NCBI GenBank assembly: GCA_017470815.1
Contig: JAFUXT010000046.1
Location: 1 to 35,096, forward strand
From: a bacterium
Lineage (GTDB): Bacteria > Cyanobacteriota > Vampirovibrionia > Gastranaerophilales > Gastranaerophilaceae
Direction: 5' to 3'
Length of the DNA stretch: 35,096 bases
Part shown: in pieces, positions 17,029-25,286 of the stretch
Layout of the letters: every line of letters starts with the position of its first letter
Position numbering within the stretch: the stretch's first letter is position 1
Made by a program: the position numbers and the translations under genes
Notes under the pieces: generated by a model
The model's input: the letters and a program-made list of their open reading frames with translations, nothing else
Database searches by the model: none
Told to the model about the DNA's origin: nothing

Positions 17029-20000
17029 TTATCTTACCGAAACTCTGTTTGCTTCATCAAGCATCATATTCATATATAATAATTGATTTGCGGTTGCCTG
17101 ATCAAGATTAACAAATTGTGCTCCTGCCCTTGATGTTGTTGCAGAAACAACTTTGGCATTTGCTCTTATATCAAGTGAGCCGTATTTCATATGAATAGGA
17201 ATAACATCTCCGACTTTGAGATTATTTTCATGTCTTACGGATACACCACCTCGTGAAACATCGAGTAATGAATCTATACCGGGTGTTCTTTCAAGTGAAA
17301 TCGGATTTCTATTACTTGCGACAGAATAACGAACGTATTGACGTTTATCTACTGTATCCAGATTATCATCATCAATTCGGTTGTTATATAACTGTTTAAG
17401 TTGATCATCGCTCGGAGTAATTGATGGCTCTGAAGTCGGCTCAGATGTCGGTTCTGATGTCGGCTCTGAAGTTGGTTCTGATGTCGGCTCTGAAGTCGGT
17501 TCAGATGTCGGCTCTGAAGTTGGTTCTGATGTCGGCTCTGAAGTTGGTTCCGAGGTCGGTTCAGAAGTCGGTTCTGATGTCGGTTCAGATGTCGGTTCTG
17601 ATGTCGGTAAATCCGTAGGCCCCTCAGTTGGAGCGTCGGTTGGAGCATCTGTCGGATCGTCAGTTGGCATATCCGTTGGAGTTCCTGTTGGGGCATCAGT
17701 CGGTGCATCCGTCGGAGCATCTGTTGGTGCATCGGTTGGAGCATCTGTCGGTGCATCAGTTGGAGCATCTGTTGGAGCATCTGTCGGAGCATCTGTCGGT
17801 GCATCTGTCGGTGCATCTGTCGGTGCGTCGGTTGGAGCATCTGTCGGTGCGTCGGTTGGAGCATCTGTCGGTGCATCTGTTGGAGCATCTGTAGGTGCAT
17901 CTGTTGGCGTATCCGTCGGAGGATCTGTCGGTACATCCGTTGGTGCATCTGTCGGTACATCCGTTGGTGCATCCGTTGGAGCATCTGTCGGTGCATCTGT
18001 CGGTGCATCAGTTGGAACATCTGTCGGTGCATCAGTTGGAACATCTGTCGGTGCATCTGTTGGAGTATCAGTTGGGTTATCTGTTGGTGTTCCAGTCGGT
18101 TCATCAGTCGGAACATCAGGCATTGCTAACGGCGTTGAATCAACCACTCCGTCATCATCGTCTACATTAGATGGATTTCCATCAAAAGTACCATCACCAT
18201 CACCAGGGTTATAGTAATAATTTCTTTCTTTTTCATCTCTGCCAATTCCGGTTACATCATCAGGTCTTACGGCATGTCCTGTTGGGATACCATCAGAACC
18301 TTCTATTTTAGAAGTTGAAGGATCCGGAGTTTTTGAAAATCCGTCTTTACCCAAATGAGTTGCAACTCCATTCGCATATATATTATCTGCAACTACATCT
18401 AATTTTCCGTTATCAAGTCTGCCATCATTAATTCTTACAACTGAATCAGCATAGCCATAATGACCGTTGTCGACATAAGTTCCGTTCGGTCTTACAGTCT
18501 TATTAATATCCAATGCTTTTACAACTGCATTATTTGGAATAGAATCTTTTTCCCCTGCACCGGTGTAACCACCTCCTGGTAAAGTCGGATTATCAGCCAA
18601 ACCGTTTGTTCTTGGACCGAAGTAATCAACAGGCGTTCTTGGGACTGTACCTAAATGATTGATTTCAACAGATTTGCCTCTTGCAATGATTTTCATATCA
18701 TCTTCTGCTGTTACTTCATCAATATAAACATTGCCTGCAAATTCGGCATTTAATTCTCCTTCTCTTGAAATCATTGAACAAACATTATTTACAGCATATT
18801 TATCATCCAAACCCTTTATATGAATATCTTCATTTGCCAAAACATCCATACCATAACCGCCAGATGAAGTAGGGTTACTCTTTGTTGCCAAAGTTCCCGG
18901 TTTTGTTTGGTTAAATGTTAAAGGTGCATTTGAAGAACCAATATCTTTACTTGCAATTAAGGACAATCCATAACCCTCAACATTCGGTTTTGCTGCATTT
19001 TTTGATGCGTTAAGCATGCTGTATCTTGTTACACCATCATCTTGGTTATAATCAGTAGTAAGAATAACTCTGCCGTCAGCATCAATAGCATCAATATTCA
19101 TATTAGAATTTATTGCTGCATAGTTGATTACATAATTATTTTGTTTTACCGATGTTGTGTCAGTTGTATTTGCTGTAACAATACCACTAATATTTGCGTT
19201 TACTGATTTGGCATAATCTCTTGTAGTAGAGGCATTGGAAATACCTGTACAATATCCACCCGTACAGTTATCCCCAACATTAAGACCGATTGTACCGTTT
19301 TTTACGTCCATATTCAAATCGCCACCTGCCTTTAAAAGAGTTTTTGCATCGGCAATTTTCATAAGTTTTGCATCAGACTGTTGTCCTTCATAATTTAAAA
19401 TACTGCCATTATTAACATTTATATCAATATTTTTGCCGGCTGATATGTAATTGTTATTGTAACTTCTGTCACCAATAACAACATTACCCCCATCGGCCTT
19501 GATAGAAACATTATCATCCGCATTTGTCACACCTTGATGTGCAATTCCTGATTTTGACACATCATTCATAAAAACATCATGGTTTGAATCTACTCTGCCT
19601 GCGGAAGCAATCTTAATACCTTCACTACCTTTGTTAGTAAGTTCTACATTTCCATTTGAACCCATATTGCCGCTTAGGATAATACCACTTGTACTCGTAT
19701 TATTGACAGAAGTAACACCTTTACCATGATTTATTACATCTCCTGAAACATTTGTACCATTAATTGATGTAAGAGTAATTGCTCCGTTATTTTTCGATAA
19801 TGTTTTTGCAGATTTCATAGCACTTGTATTAACTAATTGTTCAAATAGATTACCGTCAAAAGCATTTACCGTGCCTGTACCTGTTGCAACCATTTTGCCA
19901 GGGATACTAATATTTGAAGAAACAATATCAATATCCTGCGCAGCAAGAACTTTACCATCAATTCTAACAGCACCGCTGCCGGCATTTGAAGGAGACTCTA

Positions 20001-20475
20001 ACGCAGATAAATCTTTGACCGGGTTATTTTTATAGTGTTCATAAGTTGATTTATTAGGAGTATAAACGCCTAAAGAACCTACATTTAAAACACCTGAAGA
20101 ACCGACTACAAAGCCGTTAGGAGATACAAAAACCGCTCTCCCGTTATAAAAATTTCCATCTCTCATTGTGTTTACAAGACCATTTATGTTAATTTTATTA
20201 TCTACAAGGTTTATAAATGTATTAACATCTTTGTTACCGTATTTAAATATAAGATTTGCGGTGTCACCTTTGCTTAAATCAAAATCAAGATATTTTCTCA
20301 ATCCAATATCGGTGTTTTTAAGCAAGGCAGTAGGGTTGATGTCATAAACACCATTATTACCTTGAACATTAGTAATATTTGTTGCAAATGCAGATATCAT
20401 CATAGTTTGATGAAGTAAAAACAATGATGTTAATGCCGCTGAAACAAGTTTTTGGGTTCTTTTTCGGCTATTCAT
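17029..20475 (-). CDS. Filamentous-haemagglutinin-like adhesin with Pro/Thr/Ser linker and PilZ domain (1148 aa)
   Basis: This is the most upstream and shortest of the three paralogues. Signal peptide 1-31 (ending SAFA, then TNITNVQG exactly as in the 2449-aa protein); TPS-like domain to about 165 with FVSPNGFVVGSSGVLNVGSL; only a few beta-helix repeats (about 240-325); conserved module (about 328-750) with a CTGGYC pair; acidic loop with PGDGDG and VDDDDG (about 755-780); a linker of DAPT units (about 788-956) followed by 15 SEPT units (957-1016); and PilZ (1043-1140) with RQYVR (R1045, R1049) and DVSRGG (D1072, S1074, G1077). The ribosome binding site is AAAGGAT. Surface or adhesive function is inferred from the N-terminal family. 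Confidence 0.9.
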   Translation of the reverse strand: MNSRKRTQKLVSAALTSLFLLHQTMMISAFATNITNVQGNNGVYDINPTALLKNTDIGLRKYLDFDLSKGDTANLIFKYGNKDVNTFINLVDNKININGLVNTMRDGNFYNGRAVFVSPNGFVVGSSGVLNVGSLGVYTPNKSTYEHYKNNPVKDLSALESPSNAGSGAVRIDGKVLAAQDIDIVSSNISIPGKMVATGTGTVNAFDGNLFEQLVNTSAMKSAKTLSKNNGAITLTSINGTNVSGDVINHGKGVTSVNNTSTSGIILSGNMGSNGNVELTNKGSEGIKIASAGRVDSNHDVFMNDVSKSGIAHQGVTNADDNVSIKADGGNVVIGDRSYNNNYISAGKNIDINVNNGSILNYEGQQSDAKLMKIADAKTLLKAGGDLNMDVKNGTIGLNVGDNCTGGYCTGISNASTTRDYAKSVNANISGIVTANTTDTTSVKQNNYVINYAAINSNMNIDAIDADGRVILTTDYNQDDGVTRYSMLNASKNAAKPNVEGYGLSLIASKDIGSSNAPLTFNQTKPGTLATKSNPTSSGGYGMDVLANEDIHIKGLDDKYAVNNVCSMISREGELNAEFAGNVYIDEVTAEDDMKIIARGKSVEINHLGTVPRTPVDYFGPRTNGLADNPTLPGGGYTGAGEKDSIPNNAVVKALDINKTVRPNGTYVDNGHYGYADSVVRINDGRLDNGKLDVVADNIYANGVATHLGKDGFSKTPDPSTSKIEGSDGIPTGHAVRPDDVTGIGRDEKERNYYYNPGDGDGTFDGNPSNVDDDDGVVDSTPLAMPDVPTDEPTGTPTDNPTDTPTDAPTDVPTDAPTDVPTDAPTDAPTDAPTDAPTDVPTDAPTDVPTDPPTDTPTDAPTDAPTDAPTDAPTDAPTDAPTDAPTDAPTDAPTDAPTDAPTDAPTDAPTDAPTDAPTDAPTDAPTDAPTGTPTDMPTDDPTDAPTDAPTEGPTDLPTSEPTSEPTSEPTSEPTSEPTSEPTSEPTSEPTSEPTSEPTSEPTSEPTSEPTSEPTSEPSITPSDDQLKQLYNNRIDDDNLDTVDKRQYVRYSVASNRNPISLERTPGIDSLLDVSRGGVSVRHENNLKVGDVIPIHMKYGSLDIRANAKVVSATTSRAGAQFVNLDQATANQLLYMNMMLDEANRVSVR
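17032..17349 (-). other. PilZ-domain coding segment of the 1148-aa adhesin
   Basis: The last 106 residues carry RQYVR, DVSRGG, GDVIPIHMKYG and SRAGAQFVNLD, then a terminal helix (ANQLLYMNMML). The same cyclic-di-GMP motif residues are kept as in the two paralogues. Confidence 0.85.
17426..17605 (-). repeat. Fifteen 12-nt repeats encoding SEPT
   Basis: Fifteen consecutive 12-nt units (180 bases) each encode Ser-Glu-Pro-Thr; the Ser, Glu and Thr codons vary between synonyms. This gives a negatively charged, extended stalk directly before the PilZ domain. Confidence 0.92.
17606..18113 (-). repeat. 12-nt tandem repeat encoding DAPT/DVPT linker
   Basis: About 508 bases of 12-nt units giving Asp-Ala-Pro-Thr, with V, M, L, E and G variants at the edges. 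The middle is nearly pure, the edges are diverged, as expected for recent expansion by slippage or unequal exchange. Confidence 0.9.
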
Positions 20476-20547
20476 ATCTTTTATCCTTTCATATATCTTT
20501 TTATAAATCTGTTAATATATATCATTTTATCAAGAGCAAAATTGAAA

Positions 20548-20607
20548 AACTTAAAATGTTACCGTTTTTTAAGCACAATCATGCCATCGAAACATGCATT
20601 TTAAGTT
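20548..20607 (-). promoter_or_regulatory. Long leader inverted repeat AACTTAAAATG / CATTTTAAGTT
   Basis: Perfect 11-bp arms (20548-20558 and 20597-20607) separated by 38 nt in the 178-nt gap upstream of the 1148-aa gene. On RNA this would make a stem with an internal domain containing a repeated CATGC. A regulatory leader is likely; no known riboswitch core is visible. Confidence 0.45.
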
Positions 20608-20621
20608 CATCAATATTTTAT

Positions 20622-20655
20622 TTTGCTATTTAGCAAACAAATATTAAGATTTGTT
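20622..20655 (-). terminator. Weak hairpins at the end of the flippase gene
   Basis: Two small stems, TTTGCT/AGCAAA (20622-20637) and AACAAAT/ATTTGTT (20636-20655), overlap the flippase stop codon. Neither has a good T-run on the minus strand, so termination here is doubtful and read-through into the adhesin gene is possible. Confidence 0.3.
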
Positions 20656-22111
20656 AATCGGACGTTTTATACATAAAAAATTTGATTCCTGCATATAACA
20701 CATAGAAAGTCACAAGTACACAGAAAAACTGAATTGAACCAGCCAAATTAATTACTCCGCATTTAAAAATTAAATATAAAGCAGCAGTAGGAATACCTGC
20801 AAATAATATTCTAAATAAGGTATTTTTAGGAACTTTCAAGTGAAAATCAGGGAGTACAACAACCGCGGAAAGCAAGAAATACAAAAAGTTTGCGCTAAAA
20901 GTGGCAATACCAACACCAATCAAACCAATTTTTGGAATTAATATTATGTTTAAAATTACACCGACAATTCCGGAAATTAATTTAATAATAAATTCAAGAT
21001 GTGTTTTGTTTGCAAGATGATATTGCAAAGTTGTGTAATCAGTCAATCCGAGGAAAAAGACTCCAAAAGAAAAATACGGAACAAGAACACTTGCTTCATA
21101 AAATTTTTGGTTTGTTTTTAATAAAACAGTATAATCCGAACTATAAGCAGAAATTATTGCAATCAAAGGAAGTGCAAGTAAAATGTAGTAGCCCATAAAT
21201 TTTGTAATTACAGGTCTTACATCAATTTTTGCCTCGTACATATTAATTATCCTTGGTATAACGGCTACTGTGAGCATTGCAAATAATGGCATCAAAATTG
21301 GTAGTGTCAGACCGTAACCTACACCGACAAATGCCGCTTTTGTAAAACCGCTTATCCCGCCCATAATGATTTTATTACTTTGAGTAATAATCCATGCGCT
21401 CAGCGAAGTTGCCATTACAGGCAGACCATATTTGATAATAGGTATAACAAAATTAAATTCAACTTTTTTGAAACGAAAAACTTTTATTATATCGCATTGA
21501 TATAGCAACAAAATATCTATAAGTGAGATTGCAACCCCCATACCTAAAAGGATTGATGCAGCCCCCAAATTAAAAAATTTCGCAAAAAATACTGCTAAAC
21601 CTATTGTTATAAACTGATTTAATATCGTTGTAAAAGAGTACGAAATTGATTTTAACTGTGCCCTTAAAATTTGTTGCAACAATGCTCTTATTGCAACAGG
21701 GATAATAAGAACAAGCACGGCCATGAAATACTTAAAGGGAACATGAAAAAATGAAAACATTGCATCACGAAGCAAAAATGACAACCCAAACATCAAAAGC
21801 ATGTTCACAGTCAAAATTGAAACAATCATTGTCAGATATTTAGGCAAATCTTGTTCTAACTGATGAACCCTGAAAAATCTGAGTCCTGCAAGACCTACCC
21901 AATCGGAAAATATAATACACAAAAACGATAACATCGCTATTGATACAGTATATAATCCATATTGCTCTGTCGAGAACAAATTTGTGTATATAGGTAAAGT
22001 GATAGCATTACCAAACATTCCGCACAATTTAGACGGCGCATATTTTAGCATATCCGCAAATATTGCACGCGTTTCTTTTTCTTCCAATTCCTTATTTACT
22101 ACATATTCCAT
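20654..22111 (-). CDS. Polysaccharide/oligosaccharide flippase (Wzx-type, MOP superfamily)
   Basis: This 485-residue protein has about twelve to fourteen hydrophobic segments through its length, preceded by a short acidic cytoplasmic start. The opening segment (YAPSKLCGMFGNAITLPIYT) has the shape of the oligosaccharide-flippase family, where the first helix is followed by an IxxxxYTxxLxxxxYG stretch (NLFSTEQYGLYT here). Such proteins move lipid-linked sugar units across the inner membrane for capsule, O-antigen or related polymers; the specific sugar cannot be told. No glycosyltransferases lie nearby, unlike typical Wzx genes. It starts 11 nt after the rimO stop with AAAGGAAA as ribosome binding site, so the two are co-transcribed. 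Its product and the adhesins downstream are both surface-related. Confidence 0.82.
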   Translation of the reverse strand: MEYVVNKELEEKETRAIFADMLKYAPSKLCGMFGNAITLPIYTNLFSTEQYGLYTVSIAMLSFLCIIFSDWVGLAGLRFFRVHQLEQDLPKYLTMIVSILTVNMLLMFGLSFLLRDAMFSFFHVPFKYFMAVLVLIIPVAIRALLQQILRAQLKSISYSFTTILNQFITIGLAVFFAKFFNLGAASILLGMGVAISLIDILLLYQCDIIKVFRFKKVEFNFVIPIIKYGLPVMATSLSAWIITQSNKIIMGGISGFTKAAFVGVGYGLTLPILMPLFAMLTVAVIPRIINMYEAKIDVRPVITKFMGYYILLALPLIAIISAYSSDYTVLLKTNQKFYEASVLVPYFSFGVFFLGLTDYTTLQYHLANKTHLEFIIKLISGIVGVILNIILIPKIGLIGVGIATFSANFLYFLLSAVVVLPDFHLKVPKNTLFRILFAGIPTAALYLIFKCGVINLAGSIQFFCVLVTFYVLYAGIKFFMYKTSD

Positions 22112-22122
22112 CTTAATTTCCT

Positions 22123-23424
22123 TTATATTATTTCGCCGTACAAATCATAATCGTCGGCATTTGTAATTTTAACTTCTTCTATATCTCCAGGGATAACAGC
22201 ACGCTGGGAAACAGCGTAAACTAAACCGTCAACCTCAGGAGCATCATGTTCGGAACGAAGAATTACCGTTCCGTCATCACTATATCCCTCTACGATACAT
22301 TTTAGGGTCGTATCTATATATTTTTGGTTGTTTTTTAACGAAATTTCCTTTTGCAATTCCATTAATTTTTTATACCTTTGATGTTTAATTTTTGCACTTA
22401 TTTGCGGTTTTAAGGCATCAGAATAAGTACCTTTTTCCCTTGAATACTCAAATGCACCCATTCTGTCAAACTTTACATTTTTAACAAAATTATAAAGATG
22501 TTCAAATTCTTCTTCTGTTTCCCCAGGGTAACCGACTATAAGAGAAGTTCTAACCGTAACATCAGGTATCATTTTGCGAAGTTTTGCAACAAGTTGCTCA
22601 TAATCCATAACCGGCCGCTTCATTGATTTCAAAACTCTCGGATGAGAGTGCTGAAGCGGAATATCAATATATTTTACGACTTTATCAAGACTTGCAATCG
22701 CATTTATAAGTTCATCTGTCATTTGTGTAGGGTATGCATACATAATTCTAATCCAACTTAAACTATCGATTTTGTCTAATTCTTCAAGAAGTTGAGGTAA
22801 AGCCTGCTTACCGTATAAATCAATCCCATAAGACGAAGTATCCTGAGCAATCAGCACAATTTCCGTTACACCTTTTAGTGCAAGTTGCATTGCTTCATTC
22901 ACTATATTTTCAATCGGTCTTGAAACATATTTCCCACGCAATTTCGGGATTATACAATATCCGCACTCATAATTACAACCATCACCGATTTTTATATATG
23001 AACTTGCACCGACAGTAATCTGCTGTCTTTGAACATTTTCAGGATAAATAAATTTCGGGGTGCTTTGAATGAAGTCTTTTCTTTTGCCTTTAATTAAGTT
23101 TTCTATTATATCAACTATTTGCTCCGGTGATGTCGCACCTAACATTGCGTCTATTTCAGGTATGGCATTTTTAAGTTCGTCTTTATGCTTTTGCGGTAAA
23201 CAACCTGCAACAACTACACTTTTTCCAGCATCGACCATTTGTAATATACTATCTACAGACTCTTTTTCCGCATCATGAATAAATGAGCAAGTATTAATAA
23301 TTACAACATCCGCTTCGTTTTCATCTAAAGTAAGTTCATAACCTTTTTTGGCAAGTGCACCAAGCATTAGTTCGGAATCAACAAGATTTTTTGCACAACC
23401 ATGGTTTATTAATGCAATCTTCAT
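22123..23424 (-). CDS. rimO: Ribosomal protein S12 methylthiotransferase
   Basis: RimO is a radical-SAM enzyme that adds a methylthio group to an Asp of ribosomal protein S12. The 433-residue product has the N-terminal UPF0004 domain with its three cluster Cys (C10 in NHGCAKN, C46 in INTCSF, C75 in AGCLPQ), the radical-SAM motif CNYECGYC (C150, C154, C157), the GD.CNY..CGYCIIP.lRG context typical of RimO rather than MiaB, YAYPTQMTDELI, and a C-terminal TRAM domain. Length matches the family (~440). There is no Shine-Dalgarno sequence; a TGCTAAAAT extended -10 ends 6 nt before the ATG, so the message may be leaderless. The downstream flippase gene follows at 11 nt. Confidence 0.95.
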   Translation of the reverse strand: MKIALINHGCAKNLVDSELMLGALAKKGYELTLDENEADVVIINTCSFIHDAEKESVDSILQMVDAGKSVVVAGCLPQKHKDELKNAIPEIDAMLGATSPEQIVDIIENLIKGKRKDFIQSTPKFIYPENVQRQQITVGASSYIKIGDGCNYECGYCIIPKLRGKYVSRPIENIVNEAMQLALKGVTEIVLIAQDTSSYGIDLYGKQALPQLLEELDKIDSLSWIRIMYAYPTQMTDELINAIASLDKVVKYIDIPLQHSHPRVLKSMKRPVMDYEQLVAKLRKMIPDVTVRTSLIVGYPGETEEEFEHLYNFVKNVKFDRMGAFEYSREKGTYSDALKPQISAKIKHQRYKKLMELQKEISLKNNQKYIDTTLKCIVEGYSDDGTVILRSEHDAPEVDGLVYAVSQRAVIPGDIEEVKITNADDYDLYGEII

Positions 23425-23430
23425 AAATAT

Positions 23431-23439
23431 ATTTTAGCA
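23431..23439 (-). promoter_or_regulatory. Extended -10 (TGCTAAAAT) directly before rimO
   Basis: On the minus strand TGC-TAAAAT is followed by six bases and then the rimO ATG, which places the expected transcription start on or beside the start codon. No good -35 is seen, as is usual for extended -10 promoters. Confidence 0.5.
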
Positions 23440-23476
23440 TTAAAAGATTTTTACCCGTTAAATATTACAATTTATT

Positions 23477-23482
23477 TATAAT
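23477..23482 (+). promoter_or_regulatory. -10 hexamer TATAAT before the U32-family gene
   Basis: A consensus TATAAT 19 nt before the ATG at 23502 gives an expected leader of about 13 nt with no ribosome binding site. A second, weaker hexamer TACTAT (23490-23495) would make the message fully leaderless. Confidence 0.5.
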
Positions 23483-23501
23483 TTTGTAGTACTATATCTC
23501 T

Positions 23502-25286
23502 ATGAGAAAAGTTGAATTGTTATCTCCTGCGAAAAATTTTGAAATTGCAGTTGCTGCTATAAATAGTGGTGCAGATGCTATTTATATCGGAGCGAGTGAT
23601 TTTGGGGCGAGAGTAAATGCTTCAAATTCATTGGAAAGCATTGAAAAACTTGTTAATTACGCTCATAAATTTTATGTGAGAGTTCATGTAACTATTAATA
23701 CAATTCTTAATAATGATGAACTCAAACAGGCTATTGAACTCGTGAAAAAACTATATTCCATTGGAGTTGATGCTATTATTGTTCAGGATATGGGACTAAT
23801 TAAAGCATCAATTGAAGGTAAGATTCCACCCGTTCAGATACATGCAAGTACACAATGCAATAACAGGACATTAAAAAAAGTAAAATTTTTCGATAAAATC
23901 GGGGTTTCAAGAGTTATACTTGCAAGAGAACTTTCATTGGAACAAATTGACGAAATTTGCAATAATACAAACTGCGAGATTGAAACATTTATACACGGGG
24001 CATTGTGCGTATCATACAGCGGGCAATGTTATATGTCTTATGCTAACGGCGGAAGAAGTGCCAACAAGGGACAATGCGCACAGCCATGCAGAAAAAAATA
24101 TACTCTCATTGATGAAGACGGGAAAATTTATTTAAAAGACAAATATTTGTTATCATTAAAAGATTTTAATGCCTCTGAATACATAGAAAAACTAATAAAT
24201 TCAGGGGTTAAATCTTTTAAAATAGAAGGTAGGTTGAAAGACGAAAATTATGTTAAAAATGTCACCCTATATTACAACAACCTGATTAATAAATATGCTA
24301 AACGAACTTCATCAGGAAAGGTTTTTGCCGATTTTGAACCGGATGTAAACAAAACATTTAATCGTTCATATACAGATTATTTTTTAAACGGAAGAACAAA
24401 CTGCTATAATTTTTTAACCCCGAAATCAATGGGCGAATACATAGGAAAAGTAACAGAAATAGGTAAAAATTATATTGAAACAGACTCAAAAATAAAATTA
24501 AACGCTCAAGACGGCATTTGCTTTGAATACAAAGACGAATTTTACGGATTTAAGATAAATAAAACCGAAAATAACAAAATTTTTCCAAACAACATGCCAC
24601 AAATAGAAATCGGAACAAAATTATACAGAAATTACGACAATGAGTTTGAAAAAATATTATCAAGAACAAAAACACCAAGAAACATCGGGGTGAAATTTCA
24701 AATTTTTGATGATAAAATTGTGGCAGAAGACACCGATTTTAATAGGGTTATAACCTGTTTTACAAATCAACAAAAGGCACAAAACCCTGACAGAGCAAAA
24801 GATACAGTCCTAAAACAACTGCTAAAGACTGGTGACAGCGACTTTTATGTTATCAATGCAGAAATAAAGTCAGATGACATCCCGTTTTTGCCCGTATCAG
24901 AAATTAATAAAATTCGAAGATTGACTTTACAAAACTTAATGAATGAAAGGATTAAAAATTATCCTAAATTAGTTCAAAACCCTATCAGTTACGCACCTAT
25001 TGGGATAGGAAATTTAGATTCCAAATTCAACATTTTTAATGATGAAGCAAAAAGTTTTTATGAAAATTGCGGCTGCGAAGTTTGTGACAAAGCGTTAGAA
25101 AGTAAAAAAATAATACCGGCAGAATTTGAACTTATGCGATGCAAACATTGTTTGCGCTATGCCTGCGATTTATGCTCAAAGAAAGTTAAATTAGGGAAAA
25201 AACTATATCTGCAGGATGAGCAGGGCAAAAAATATCCTTTAAGATTTGAGTGTGACAAGTGCGAAATGGTTATACTAAGTCCTTAA
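23502..25286 (+). CDS. U32-family RNA hydroxylation protein (RlhA/YdcP-type)
   Basis: Members of the 'peptidase U32' family are now known as prephenate-dependent RNA hydroxylation factors acting on 23S rRNA (RlhA) or tRNA (TrhP) rather than proteases. The 594-residue product has the TIM-barrel opening ELLSPAKNFE with GADAIYIGASDFGAR, the HASTQCNN and VILARELS blocks, and the four iron-sulfur Cys (C169, C176, C192, C196) in the GALCVSYSGQC...GQCAQPCR region. After the barrel come a DUF3656-like section and a Cys-rich end with MRCKHCLRYACDLC and FECDKCEM, as in the long RlhA-like branch rather than the ~450-residue TrhP. There is no Shine-Dalgarno sequence. It is divergent from rimO and its stop abuts that of the next gene. 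rlhA versus other long U32 paralogues is not settled. Confidence 0.85.
   Translation: MRKVELLSPAKNFEIAVAAINSGADAIYIGASDFGARVNASNSLESIEKLVNYAHKFYVRVHVTINTILNNDELKQAIELVKKLYSIGVDAIIVQDMGLIKASIEGKIPPVQIHASTQCNNRTLKKVKFFDKIGVSRVILARELSLEQIDEICNNTNCEIETFIHGALCVSYSGQCYMSYANGGRSANKGQCAQPCRKKYTLIDEDGKIYLKDKYLLSLKDFNASEYIEKLINSGVKSFKIEGRLKDENYVKNVTLYYNNLINKYAKRTSSGKVFADFEPDVNKTFNRSYTDYFLNGRTNCYNFLTPKSMGEYIGKVTEIGKNYIETDSKIKLNAQDGICFEYKDEFYGFKINKTENNKIFPNNMPQIEIGTKLYRNYDNEFEKILSRTKTPRNIGVKFQIFDDKIVAEDTDFNRVITCFTNQQKAQNPDRAKDTVLKQLLKTGDSDFYVINAEIKSDDIPFLPVSEINKIRRLTLQNLMNERIKNYPKLVQNPISYAPIGIGNLDSKFNIFNDEAKSFYENCGCEVCDKALESKKIIPAEFELMRCKHCLRYACDLCSKKVKLGKKLYLQDEQGKKYPLRFECDKCEMVILSP

Noticed and set aside
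13370..18113. CRISPR-like arrays
   Set aside because: The repeats are contiguous 12-nt coding units without unique spacers, and there are no cas genes.
13370..18113. Gram-positive sortase-anchored stalk
   Set aside because: The Pro/Thr linker resembles one, but there is no LPxTG motif or C-terminal membrane anchor; the proteins end in PilZ.
17349..18170. ORFs in other frames across the DAPT/SEPT repeats
   Set aside because: Same cause as above: low-complexity shadows of the linker-coding repeat.
12665..20653. Cyclic-di-GMP riboswitch in the adhesin leaders
   Set aside because: Considered because of the PilZ domains, but the conserved core of the GEMM-I class and its tetraloop receptor are not visible, nor the class II pattern; only simple inverted repeats are present.
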